This document shows, piece after piece, positions 15,639 through 22,213 of a stretch of DNA of 22,213 bases. The first letter of the stretch is position 1; each line of letters starts with the position of its first letter. The notes under the pieces were generated by a model. It saw only the letters and a program-made list of their open reading frames with translations, had not been told where the DNA came from and searched no databases. This DNA comes from Pseudomonadota bacterium. GTDB taxonomy: Bacteria; Desulfobacterota; Desulfobulbia; Desulfobulbales; DAOVYS01. A program made the translations under genes and the position numbers. The DNA lies in NCBI GenBank assembly GCA_030635485.1, contig DAOVYS010000012.1:1-22213 (forward strand). The letters are read 5' to 3'.

Positions 15639-16976
15639 TCGCATCCTGGCCCTTGCCGAGGATTTCAGGACGCCTACAGAATCGATGTAATCGTGCACCC
15701 TTGCCCGTTTCCCTTCAGCCGGACGCAGAATCCGGCCGACCACCTGAAGAAGACGCCCTGTGAATTTGATCGGCGTGGTGATAAAAAGGGTGGTCAGACC
15801 GGGACAGTCAAATCCTTCGCCCATTAGCTGAAGCGATGAGACAAGGACCTTGATTGCGCCGTTCCTGGTAGATTCCACGATCTCCGATCTGATCTCACTG
15901 GAGAGCCTTCCCGTCAACACCGCGACATTTACCCCCTTTTCCTTCAGCAAAAATGCGAGCGTCTCACAGTGGGCCACGCGATCACTCACAACCAGTATCG
16001 TGCCGGAGGCCCCCCTGCCCGCCTCCAGGACCACGTCATCAACAATCTGCCGGTTTCTTGCCTCATCCAGGGTCAGTGCGGAAAGCATTGCCTGATAATC
16101 ATCCCGGTAAGTGTATTTGAATCCGGTTTCGTGCTGAATGAACTCAGGTTTCAACACCGCACCGATCGAATGGAGTTTTTCTGAATCAATCCGGTGGCAC
16201 AGGTCGCCAAGATAGAAATAGATAAGCCGTGTCAGCCCGTCCCGCCTGTAGGCAGTGGCCGACAAACCCATCATGAACCTACAGTTAAAGGCTTTCACAA
16301 CGTCGATAAACATGGAGGCCGGCACCCTGTGGCATTCATCAACACAGATGTGGCCGAAAAGTTCGGAAAGTTCGGAAAGCCTGTTTCTCGCACTATTAAT
16401 TATGGCAACAGTCACAGGACTGATCTCATATTTCCCGTCACCAATCAGGCCGGCCTCAATGTTCAAAAATGTCTTTATCCTTTCCTTCCACTGATACATA
16501 AGCTCCTTTGTATGTACCAGGACGAGAGTCGGCTGTTTCCTCTCCGCGGCAACGGCAAGGGCGATTATGGTCTTTCCGGACCCGGTCCCTGATTCGATCA
16601 CCCCAAAGTCATGTTTTAGCATGTCGTCAAGGGCCTCGGCCTGATATGGCCTAAGCTCACCGTAAAACTCAAGATCAACTTTAGAAAGCGTCTGCCGCTT
16701 ATCAACAATAACCGGATCCGCTCCGTCCCCCTCTCTTCTTATGAGCCTGACAGCGTTGTTTGCAAACCCCCTGGGAAAACGTATCCCGGAATCCGACATC
16801 TCAAAAAAATAAAGCTTTGGCTTCACCCCTTTTCCGATCCAGCGGCCATATTTTTTTGCGTCTCTGTATTTTGGGTTATCAATGGTGAGCTGTTGTTTCA
16901 GTGCATTGATCAAAGAAGTTGAAGCGCCTTCCAGGTGGCAGTCGGCGCCTACTGTCATGATTAATTGATTTCCCAT
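15624..16976 (-). CDS. DEAD/DEAH-box (DECH) helicase, XPB-like superfamily 2
   Basis: About 450 residues from ATG 16976. An N-terminal domain precedes the RecA core: LRPYQ (~109), Walker A GTGSGKT (130-136), DECH (213-216), SAT (239-241), and motif VI QVVGRILRP near the C terminus. This is a superfamily 2 ATP-dependent DNA translocase or helicase of the XPB/SSL2-like group found as single genes in bacteria; its role may be repair or defence, with no partner here to decide. The open frame extends to GTG 17030, but that start lies inside a hairpin (17017-17049) and would add 18 residues not typical of the family; ATG 16958 is another option. The last residues come from the repeated ACAAGGTCATTAT segment. 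Confidence 0.82.
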   Translation of the reverse strand: MGNQLIMTVGADCHLEGASTSLINALKQQLTIDNPKYRDAKKYGRWIGKGVKPKLYFFEMSDSGIRFPRGFANNAVRLIRREGDGADPVIVDKRQTLSKVDLEFYGELRPYQAEALDDMLKHDFGVIESGTGSGKTIIALAVAAERKQPTLVLVHTKELMYQWKERIKTFLNIEAGLIGDGKYEISPVTVAIINSARNRLSELSELFGHICVDECHRVPASMFIDVVKAFNCRFMMGLSATAYRRDGLTRLIYFYLGDLCHRIDSEKLHSIGAVLKPEFIQHETGFKYTYRDDYQAMLSALTLDEARNRQIVDDVVLEAGRGASGTILVVSDRVAHCETLAFLLKEKGVNVAVLTGRLSSEIRSEIVESTRNGAIKVLVSSLQLMGEGFDCPGLTTLFITTPIKFTGRLLQVVGRILRPAEGKRARVHDYIDSVGVLKSSARARMRIMTL

Positions 16977-17016
16977 GGTCTGGCATCCGGTTAAAAAAGC
17001 GGCAACCCCGATCACT

Positions 17017-17049
17017 GTGTAACCGTTCACCAGGGGTATGAACTTACAC
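17017..17049. repeat. Stem-loop upstream of the helicase gene
   Basis: GTGTAA (17017-17022) pairs with TTACAC (17044-17049), and GTTCA (17025-17029) with TGAAC (17039-17043), an 11-bp stem with a two-base bulge. The left arm contains GTAACCGTTCACCAGGGG (17019-17036), a member of the recurring motif family in this window. Confidence 0.6.
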
Positions 17050-17060
17050 CACCCGCGGAC

Positions 17061-17225
17061 ATGTAAGCGTTTACCGGTGCCCCAGGCTTATGTACGCCCG
17101 AAGGAAGTGCCCTTAGGGTGCGTGATCAGGGCGAGTGACTATAGCCACACTATGTCGCTTGCCCTGATCATACCCCAGCACTTCCGTTGGGCGCGTGCAG
17201 ATGGGGTGCTGGTGAACGCTTACAT
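17061..17225 (+). repeat. ~165-nt imperfect palindrome, one long hairpin
   Basis: The two ends pair over 24 continuous positions (17061-17084 with 17202-17225) including four G-T wobbles. Further paired blocks are 17091-17101 with 17087-99 of the opposite arm (that is, 17187-17199), GGAAGTGC (17103-17110) with GCACTTCC (17178-17185), and 17122-17139 with 17154-17171, capped by 17141-17144/17150-17153 and loop CCACA. All wobbles are G-T on the plus strand, so the plus strand folds best. No protein is encoded. It begins three bases past the adenylate cyclase stop. It may be a REP/MITE-like element, a structured RNA or a folded ssDNA site. Confidence 0.75.
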
Positions 17226-17227
17226 CA

Positions 17228-19186
17228 TCACTGTTCTATCATCTGCTGAATAATGCGTTGTTCCTTCTGGGGAGGGATAAAAATCTCAAGATTCTTGTTC
17301 CAGCGGCTTACATAGTGTTTTGTCAAGAGAAGACGAATGGAATTCTTGAGCTGGATCAGGGTGGTGAAGTCCTCGACAAAATACTCGCCCCAACTGTTGG
17401 CCGTGATCATTGTAGAATTTAAGGTCTTGGAGCCTCTTACCGGTAATTTGTCAAAATTGACCACCGCCATTGCCTGGACCACGGTCTCTGTCTGCAGGAG
17501 CTTTTCACCCGCGATATGGGCGAAATGAATTTTGGGAAACGTTTTAAGCATAGCTTCAGTAAGGCACTGAATATCAAACAGGGCAATAGACTGAAAATTT
17601 TTGGTCAGATGGAGGCTGGTCCCTTTACATAACATTCCATTTATAAGGAGCCATGTAATAAGCTGAATCGGAGAGGTCTCCCTCTTGATGATCAGTTCGG
17701 AATGTTTTTTTACGCTGTTCGTATCCTGTTCTCCCTGAAAGGCGTAATAATAGTCGGTCCCCTCGTATCTGCTGATATGAATCGTTATGTCCTTCTGGCC
17801 CATTGCCTCCCGCGACAGGGTCCGGATGTATGGAATTTTGTGCGGCTTTTTCTGATAAAAGGTGAATAACTTGCGGCCAAGAACGGCGATGTCTCTTTCC
17901 GTGATGGTCACACCGGTCTCATTTTCAAATGTCCTGAATATCCAGCGAAGCCTCTTGTAGGTCTGGATAATAAATTCATGGACCTTGGCCCCGAAATCGA
18001 GCTGATCTTTAAGGCTCCAGAATCTGAACTGAAGAAAATGCTTGTGATTATCCGGAAGAAGATGCCATTCCTGCATAAGGGCCATGGTGTTTTTCAGATG
18101 GTCATTTTTCCCCGCTCTTCTCTTCTGGGATTCCATTCCCTCCAGGGTTTTCATAAAAAGACATTCGCGTATCAGATCGTCTCTTTTCTGTTCCGAAGCT
18201 TCCATCTTGTAAAACGCAGCTATCTCGCGGGATAAAAGCAGGTACGGATCAATCTGCGCCAAATCCAGTTTTTTGTATTCCTCTGAGGTCAATTTCTCCG
18301 GAAAAGTCACAAGACGTTTTACCTTGTCCGAGAAAAGGGGCATTCTCTGGGATTTGACCTTTAACAGCAGTTCAAGGTAGGCAAACTTGATTACAGATTT
18401 GAACGGACTGTCAAGGGCCTTGTTCATCTGCCACAGACAGGCTCCGAATATCTCGGATTTCGGGATATCCGACAGATAACCTAGATCCACAAAGAGGTCG
18501 GGATTGATTTTCCCGGCCTTTACCAGTCCCTGAACGTACTTACGATATTCTTCCTCGGTCAGCCCAGGCGGAATCAACCACCAGAGGAGCATCTTGCCGG
18601 CCACCAGAATATGTGTACGAAAAAGTTCGTCTTTTAAAAGGATTTTCAATGAAGATCCCGCGGACTCATCCTCAGCCGCGGATTCAAACCGGTTCTCCCT
18701 TGTCTGGTCTATATCCATAAGAAAGAAAAAGACCTCTGTCCGATGCTCGCTTATCGCCCACTCCTCAATAGCCTTGCACTTCATCTCCAGGAGAGAGAGT
18801 CCTCTCTGGCCCAGTTCTTCATACCGGACGCTGACCCAATAATCGCAATCCGATTTTTCGGTCTGTGCAATGGTGCCGAGGCTTCCGATGGTTTTTAATG
18901 AGTGGATGCAGGGGGATTGGACGGAGGCGGATGCTGCGTCACCCCTCATTGCCGTGGAAGACGGGAAATAGTGCTGAAAAAGCGCTGGGGATACAATTTC
19001 CTGCGGCCGGAAAAGGTGGATTCCAAAGGGGCACTCATCAATAAAACCGGGCAGATCAGGATAGTTGGAATGCAGAAGAAAGGGTATAACCTTAAATAAC
19101 AGGGTCGCCCTTGTTTCGTTAAAGATGATTGCCTTGATTTTCCGGTTTCTGTTGTATGTCAGAAACCGGCCGATTTTCTTCTTCAA
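17228..19186 (-). CDS. Class I adenylate cyclase (short form)
   Basis: 652 residues. The nucleotidyltransferase signature GSLGTIAQTEKSDCDYW (Gly101-Ser102, Asp113, Asp115) matches the catalytic core of enterobacterial CyaA, so it should make cAMP from ATP. Later conserved segments include LLWWLIPPG (~205) and DLGYLSDIP (~238). E. coli CyaA is 848 residues; this protein lacks most of the C-terminal regulatory region that responds to the glucose phosphotransferase system, so control probably differs. The start is TTG 19186, supported by AGAGGA (19194-19199) with a 7-nt spacer. A perfect 9-bp inverted repeat (19142-19150 / 19161-19169) lies in the first codons and could fold near the start. A sigma70-type promoter sits at 19246-19274. 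Confidence 0.85.
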   Translation of the reverse strand: MKKKIGRFLTYNRNRKIKAIIFNETRATLLFKVIPFLLHSNYPDLPGFIDECPFGIHLFRPQEIVSPALFQHYFPSSTAMRGDAASASVQSPCIHSLKTIGSLGTIAQTEKSDCDYWVSVRYEELGQRGLSLLEMKCKAIEEWAISEHRTEVFFFLMDIDQTRENRFESAAEDESAGSSLKILLKDELFRTHILVAGKMLLWWLIPPGLTEEEYRKYVQGLVKAGKINPDLFVDLGYLSDIPKSEIFGACLWQMNKALDSPFKSVIKFAYLELLLKVKSQRMPLFSDKVKRLVTFPEKLTSEEYKKLDLAQIDPYLLLSREIAAFYKMEASEQKRDDLIRECLFMKTLEGMESQKRRAGKNDHLKNTMALMQEWHLLPDNHKHFLQFRFWSLKDQLDFGAKVHEFIIQTYKRLRWIFRTFENETGVTITERDIAVLGRKLFTFYQKKPHKIPYIRTLSREAMGQKDITIHISRYEGTDYYYAFQGEQDTNSVKKHSELIIKRETSPIQLITWLLINGMLCKGTSLHLTKNFQSIALFDIQCLTEAMLKTFPKIHFAHIAGEKLLQTETVVQAMAVVNFDKLPVRGSKTLNSTMITANSWGEYFVEDFTTLIQLKNSIRLLLTKHYVSRWNKNLEIFIPPQKEQRIIQQMIEQ

Positions 19187-19245
19187 CGATGTTTCCTCTA
19201 ATGGCTGTTTTTATGAGAACTCGGCAAAAGGACACCGCAGCCCAC

Positions 19246-19274
19246 ATTATATACAATGGCGCCGGACCTAACAA
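19246..19274 (-). promoter_or_regulatory. Sigma70-type promoter for the adenylate cyclase gene
   Basis: On the minus strand, -35 TTGTTA (19269-19274), 17-bp spacer, -10 TATAAT (19246-19251), in the 150-base gap between folP and the adenylate cyclase. It implies that the cyclase can be expressed independently of ftsH-folP. Confidence 0.65.
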
Positions 19275-19336
19275 GTCGTTTTTCTTTAAGCGTAAGGGTG
19301 GCGTGAACGCGCAAATCAAGGAGGAGAGAAGACTTA

Positions 19337-20185
19337 TTAAGGGGCTGACAGAATCGCTTCCGCCATACGGACGGCCTGAGCGGTCATCTTTACGTTATGC
19401 ACTCTTAAAATTGACACGCCGTTCATAACACACATTGCAGAGATAGCGGCCGTGACACTATCCCTTTCATCCACTTCAAGGCCTGACACGGTTCCGATGA
19501 ACGCCTTACGGGAGTGGCCCACCAGAATCGGGTATCCGAGAGAATGCAACATGGTCAGATTTTTTAAGATGGTGAGATTGTGTATAACGGTTTTGCCAAA
19601 CCCGATGCCCGGGTCAAGGATAATTTTATCCTTATCGATTCCTTTGGTTGCCGCCCAGCCTGTCCTTTCTCTAAAAAAGCTTTTGATCTCCGCCATGACA
19701 TCATCGTAGGCAGGATCTACCTGCATGTCCCGCGGAGCGCCTTTCATATGCATGATGACCACGGGGATACCGGCCTCACGGATCACGTCCGCCATCAGAG
19801 GATCAAAACGGAGCCCGCTGATATCATTTACAATATCGGCGCCTGCTCTAATCGCCTCCCGGGCCACAGCGGCCTTGGTGGTATCAATGGAGATGGGAAT
19901 GGAGCAATGCGCCCTGACGGCTTCAATAGCAGGGATTACACGCCGAAGTTCTTCATCCTCGGAAACAGGTTGGGAAAAGGGCCTTGATGATTCTCCGCCG
20001 ACATCAATTATATCCGCCCCGGCCGCAATCATATCCTCAACCCGGGCCGATACCGCATCCCGGGTCAGGTACATTCCGCCGTCGGAAAAAGAATCCGGAG
20101 TGACGTTCAAAATGCCCATAACACGGACACGCTTTACATCGGTCTGGTTTTGATTTGTTGAGGGGAGTTTCAATAGATCAGGCAC
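19337..20185 (-). CDS. folP: Dihydropteroate synthase
   Basis: 282 residues, typical FolP length. It condenses p-aminobenzoate with dihydropterin pyrophosphate in folate synthesis. All signature blocks are present: MGILNVTPDSFSDGG (23-37), DVGGESSRP (61-69, Ser for the more common Thr), SIDTTK, VNDISG (119-124), DPGIGFGKT (191-199), GHSRK (223-227) and RVHNV (261-265). The GTG start at 20185 is the longest supported by the frame but has no good Shine-Dalgarno; a start a few codons downstream is possible. It follows ftsH by 94 bases, an order common in Deltaproteobacteria, where a diadenylate cyclase gene often comes next; here it is followed by a class I adenylate cyclase instead. Confidence 0.93.
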   Translation of the reverse strand: MPDLLKLPSTNQNQTDVKRVRVMGILNVTPDSFSDGGMYLTRDAVSARVEDMIAAGADIIDVGGESSRPFSQPVSEDEELRRVIPAIEAVRAHCSIPISIDTTKAAVAREAIRAGADIVNDISGLRFDPLMADVIREAGIPVVIMHMKGAPRDMQVDPAYDDVMAEIKSFFRERTGWAATKGIDKDKIILDPGIGFGKTVIHNLTILKNLTMLHSLGYPILVGHSRKAFIGTVSGLEVDERDSVTAAISAMCVMNGVSILRVHNVKMTAQAVRMAEAILSAP

Positions 20186-20190
20186 AGGCG

Positions 20191-20213
20191 TTCACATATG
20201 CTGCATCTGTGAA
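20191..20213. promoter_or_regulatory. 23-bp dyad just upstream of folP
   Basis: TTCACA (20191-20196) and TGTGAA (20208-20213) with inner ATGC (20198-20201) and GCAT (20203-20206) form a near-perfect dyad. The half-sites point outward relative to a CRP site, so it is not a standard CRP box. It could be an operator or a leader hairpin. Confidence 0.35.
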
Positions 20214-20222
20214 TGTCTGCGG

Positions 20223-20277
20223 GTAAGGGGAGTATAATCTGTTTATAAATTTTTTCCTTTCCCCTGTGAATGGTTAC
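20223..20277. repeat. GTAA/TTCAC-type repeat between ftsH and folP
   Basis: On the minus strand GTAACCATTCACAGGGG (20277-20261) begins three bases after the ftsH stop and resembles 17019-17036. GTAAGGGG (20223-20230) can pair with its CCCC and TTAC across a bulge. The CTGTGAATG sequence also occurs twice in this gap (20206-20214 region and 20264-20272). Confidence 0.45.
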
Positions 20278-20279
20278 GA

Positions 20280-22073
20280 TCAGGCTGCATTGGCCTCGAG
20301 TATGGCATCGATGTCTTCCAGAGCCAGGGTTTCCTTTTCAAGAAGCGCCTCGGCAAGGTCTTTTAAGGCATCCATGTTTTCGGCGACCAAATCCGTGACT
20401 TTTTTTTGGGAGGAGAGCACAATATCTGTAACCACCTTGTCGATTCTGACGGCGGTGGCCTCACTGAAATCACGGTGCTGTGCAATTTCCCGGCCAAGGA
20501 AAATCTGTTCTTCCTTTTTACCGAATGTGAGCGGCCCGAGCTCTTCGCTCATCCCCCATTCGCAGACCATCTTTCTGGCAATGTCCGAGGCCCTTTCAAT
20601 ATCATTTCCAGCACCGGTTGTGATATCGTCAAATTTTAGCTTTTCAGCCACCCTGCCTCCAAGCAGGATGCAGATATTGTTCAAAAGATAGTTCTTTGAT
20701 TGAGTATGCATTTCCTCGGCCGGCAGCTGCTGCGTCAGCCCGAGCGATCTGCCCCTCGGGATGATGGTCACCTTGTGAATAGGATCCGTGCCGGGCAGAA
20801 GCCTGGCCACCAAGGTGTGCCCTGCCTCGTGATAAGCTGTTATCTCTTTTTCCTTTTCAGTAATTATCATACTTTTACGTTCAACGCCCATCAAGACCTT
20901 ATCCTTGGCCTTTTCCAGATGCTCCATAATCACTTTTTCCGCGTCGAATCTGGCGGCCAGCAAGGCTGCTTCATTTACCATGTTTTCAAGATCCGCCCCT
21001 GTAAATCCAGGGGTTCCCCTGGCAATGATTTTCCATTCCACGTCATTGGCCAACGGAATTTTTGCGCCGTGAACTTTCAAAATTTCTTCCCTGCCCTTTA
21101 CGTCCGGCATGGGCACAACAACCTGCCTGTCAAAACGGCCCGGCCGCAGCAACGCCGGGTCCAGCACATCCGGACGATTTGTAGCGGAAACAATAATCAC
21201 ACCCTCGCTTGACTCAAAACCGTCCATCTCCACCAAAAGTTGATTCAAGGTCTGCTCCCGTTCGTCGTGGCCGCCGCCTAAACCTGCGCCCCTGTGCCGA
21301 CCTACAGCATCAATTTCGTCAATAAATATGATGCATGGTGCATTTTTCTTGCCCTGGTTGAAAAGATCCCTTACGCGGGATGCCCCGACACCCACGAACA
21401 TCTCCACAAAGTCTGATCCGCTGATCGAGAAAAACGGAACTTCGGCCTCCCCTGCAATTGCTTTGGCCAGAAGGGTTTTGCCGGTTCCAGGCGCGCCGGC
21501 AAGGAGTACGCCCTTGGGAATCCGGACATCCAGTTTGGTAAATTTTTTCGGGTTCTTTAAAAAATCAATTATCTCGGCAAGCTCTTCCTTGGCTTCATCA
21601 ATGCCTGCCACATCCTTGAACGTGGTCTTGCTCTCTTCAGAGTCCATGCGCCTGGCCCGGCTCTTGCCGAAAGACATTGCCTTTCCGCCGCCCATCTGCA
21701 TCTGCCTCATAAAAAAAATCCAGACGCCGATAAGCAGCAGCATCGGAAACCAGGAGACCAGGATTGTGATATACCAAGGGGTTTCTTCCTTTTTTTTGAC
21801 CTGGATGTTTACTCCCGCCTGCCTGAGCTGGGGAATGAGTTCGACATCCTGTGGAGCAATGGCCTTAAAAGAACCGCCTGCGGTTGATGATCCCGTGATT
21901 TCATCGCCCTTTATAATTACCTGGCTCACAGCGCCTGATTCAACGCTTGACATAAAATCACTGTAGCTCATTTCCACAAGCCTGATTTGCGGTTTGTTAA
22001 AAAGGTTAAAGAGCACGATCATGGTCAGACCAATCACAAGCCACATTGACAGATTTTTATAAAACGAATTCAA
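20280..22073 (-). CDS. ftsH: ATP-dependent zinc metalloprotease FtsH
   Basis: 597 residues, inner-membrane AAA+ protease that degrades membrane and unstable soluble proteins. Two membrane helices (~8-25 and ~102-122) flank a small extracytoplasmic domain. The AAA module has Walker A GAPGTGKT (193-200), Walker B FIDEID (250-255) and the second region of homology with Arg fingers (ATNRPDVLDPALLRPGRFDR, 297-316). The protease has HEAGH (His415, Glu416, His419) and the third zinc ligand Asp491. The start is TTG 22073, supported by AGGAG (22081-22085) 7 bases upstream. The C terminus is short relative to E. coli FtsH (644 residues). It is the first gene of the ftsH-folP pair. Upstream, 22074-22213 holds only AT-rich sequence with an isolated TTGACA and no convincing matching -10. 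Confidence 0.95.
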   Translation of the reverse strand: MNSFYKNLSMWLVIGLTMIVLFNLFNKPQIRLVEMSYSDFMSSVESGAVSQVIIKGDEITGSSTAGGSFKAIAPQDVELIPQLRQAGVNIQVKKKEETPWYITILVSWFPMLLLIGVWIFFMRQMQMGGGKAMSFGKSRARRMDSEESKTTFKDVAGIDEAKEELAEIIDFLKNPKKFTKLDVRIPKGVLLAGAPGTGKTLLAKAIAGEAEVPFFSISGSDFVEMFVGVGASRVRDLFNQGKKNAPCIIFIDEIDAVGRHRGAGLGGGHDEREQTLNQLLVEMDGFESSEGVIIVSATNRPDVLDPALLRPGRFDRQVVVPMPDVKGREEILKVHGAKIPLANDVEWKIIARGTPGFTGADLENMVNEAALLAARFDAEKVIMEHLEKAKDKVLMGVERKSMIITEKEKEITAYHEAGHTLVARLLPGTDPIHKVTIIPRGRSLGLTQQLPAEEMHTQSKNYLLNNICILLGGRVAEKLKFDDITTGAGNDIERASDIARKMVCEWGMSEELGPLTFGKKEEQIFLGREIAQHRDFSEATAVRIDKVVTDIVLSSQKKVTDLVAENMDALKDLAEALLEKETLALEDIDAILEANAA

Positions 22074-22213
22074 GAGATTTCTCCTAAAGAAAAAGTATTA
22101 TTACAAAACATCACTACAATAAGTCATTAAGATGAAAAAGTCCAGTCTCCAGCCTGAAAAGAAAGTGAATTTCCGGATTGTCAAAGTAAATGGAATTTTT
22201 TATAACACCATTA

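Noticed and set aside
17017..17030. GTG 17030 as the helicase start
   Set aside because: It lies inside the 17017-17049 stem-loop and adds 18 residues with no clear ribosome site; ATG 16976 starts at the conserved N-terminal region.
17061..17225. Integron attC recombination site
   Set aside because: It is a long imperfect hairpin, but its ends do not show the RYYYAAC/GTTRRRY core pair (GTTTACC and GTTCACC occur instead), and there is no integrase or cassette array.
19156..19428. 90-residue plus-strand ORF across the folP-cyclase gap
   Set aside because: It runs antisense over the ends of both flanking genes and over the cyclase promoter, without any domain signal.
20191..20213. CRP-binding site before folP
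   Set aside because: Half-sites are TTCACA then TGTGAA, the reverse order of the TGTGA-N6-TCACA consensus, with an 11-bp centre.
1..22213. CRISPR array, rRNA or tRNA genes
   Set aside because: No regularly spaced direct repeats and no recognisable cloverleaf or rRNA segments were seen on either strand.

Overview
The window looks like a chromosomal segment of an anaerobic deltaproteobacterium (Desulfobacterota, plausibly Desulfobacterales). This rests on gene content: an archaeal-type split glutamate synthase, a DHH-CBS-tRNA nucleotidyltransferase fusion followed by an M50 protease, ftsH-folP, a small dual-CXXC protein next to pyrE, and many two-component and cyclic-nucleotide signalling proteins. 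Species cannot be named from the sequence alone.

Layout. 2-367 (+): 3' end of a PHP-domain phosphoesterase. About 380-1025: an IS200-type insertion sequence with its tnpA on the minus strand. 1223-6425 (+): three genes for a ferredoxin-rich glutamate synthase, namely a glutamine amidotransferase, an FMN synthase subunit, and a GXGXG domain fused to a GltD-like flavoprotein with a ferredoxin tail. 6434-8836 (-): pyrE, a 56-residue dual-CXXC gene, and a PAS hybrid histidine kinase, probably one transcript. 9032-10863 (-): a CheY-like receiver and an HD-GYP protein. The divergent 10864-11140 gap holds a good sigma70-type promoter on each strand. 11141-15596 (+): DHH-CBS-nucleotidyltransferase, M50 site-2-type protease, and a GGDEF diguanylate cyclase. 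15624-22073 (-), in transcription order: ftsH, folP, a short class I adenylate cyclase with its own promoter, and an XPB-like DECH helicase.

Themes. Nitrogen assimilation (glutamate synthase), pyrimidine and folate synthesis (pyrE, folP), membrane proteolysis (FtsH, M50) and tRNA end processing are interleaved with second-messenger genes: a c-di-GMP synthase, a probable c-di-GMP phosphodiesterase, a cAMP synthase and two phosphorelay proteins.

The most unusual material is between genes. Palindromes tipped with a GTAAnnrTTCACC-like motif recur at 15593-15627, 17017-17049, 17061-17225 and 20223-20277. One is flanked by a 13-bp direct repeat and carries the stop codons of two convergent genes. 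Another folds into a ~165-nt near-continuous hairpin in which every wobble pair I traced is G-T on the plus strand and none is A-C, suggesting that one particular strand folds as RNA or as single-stranded DNA. A separate ~140-bp nested inverted repeat lies between pyrE and the HD-GYP gene.
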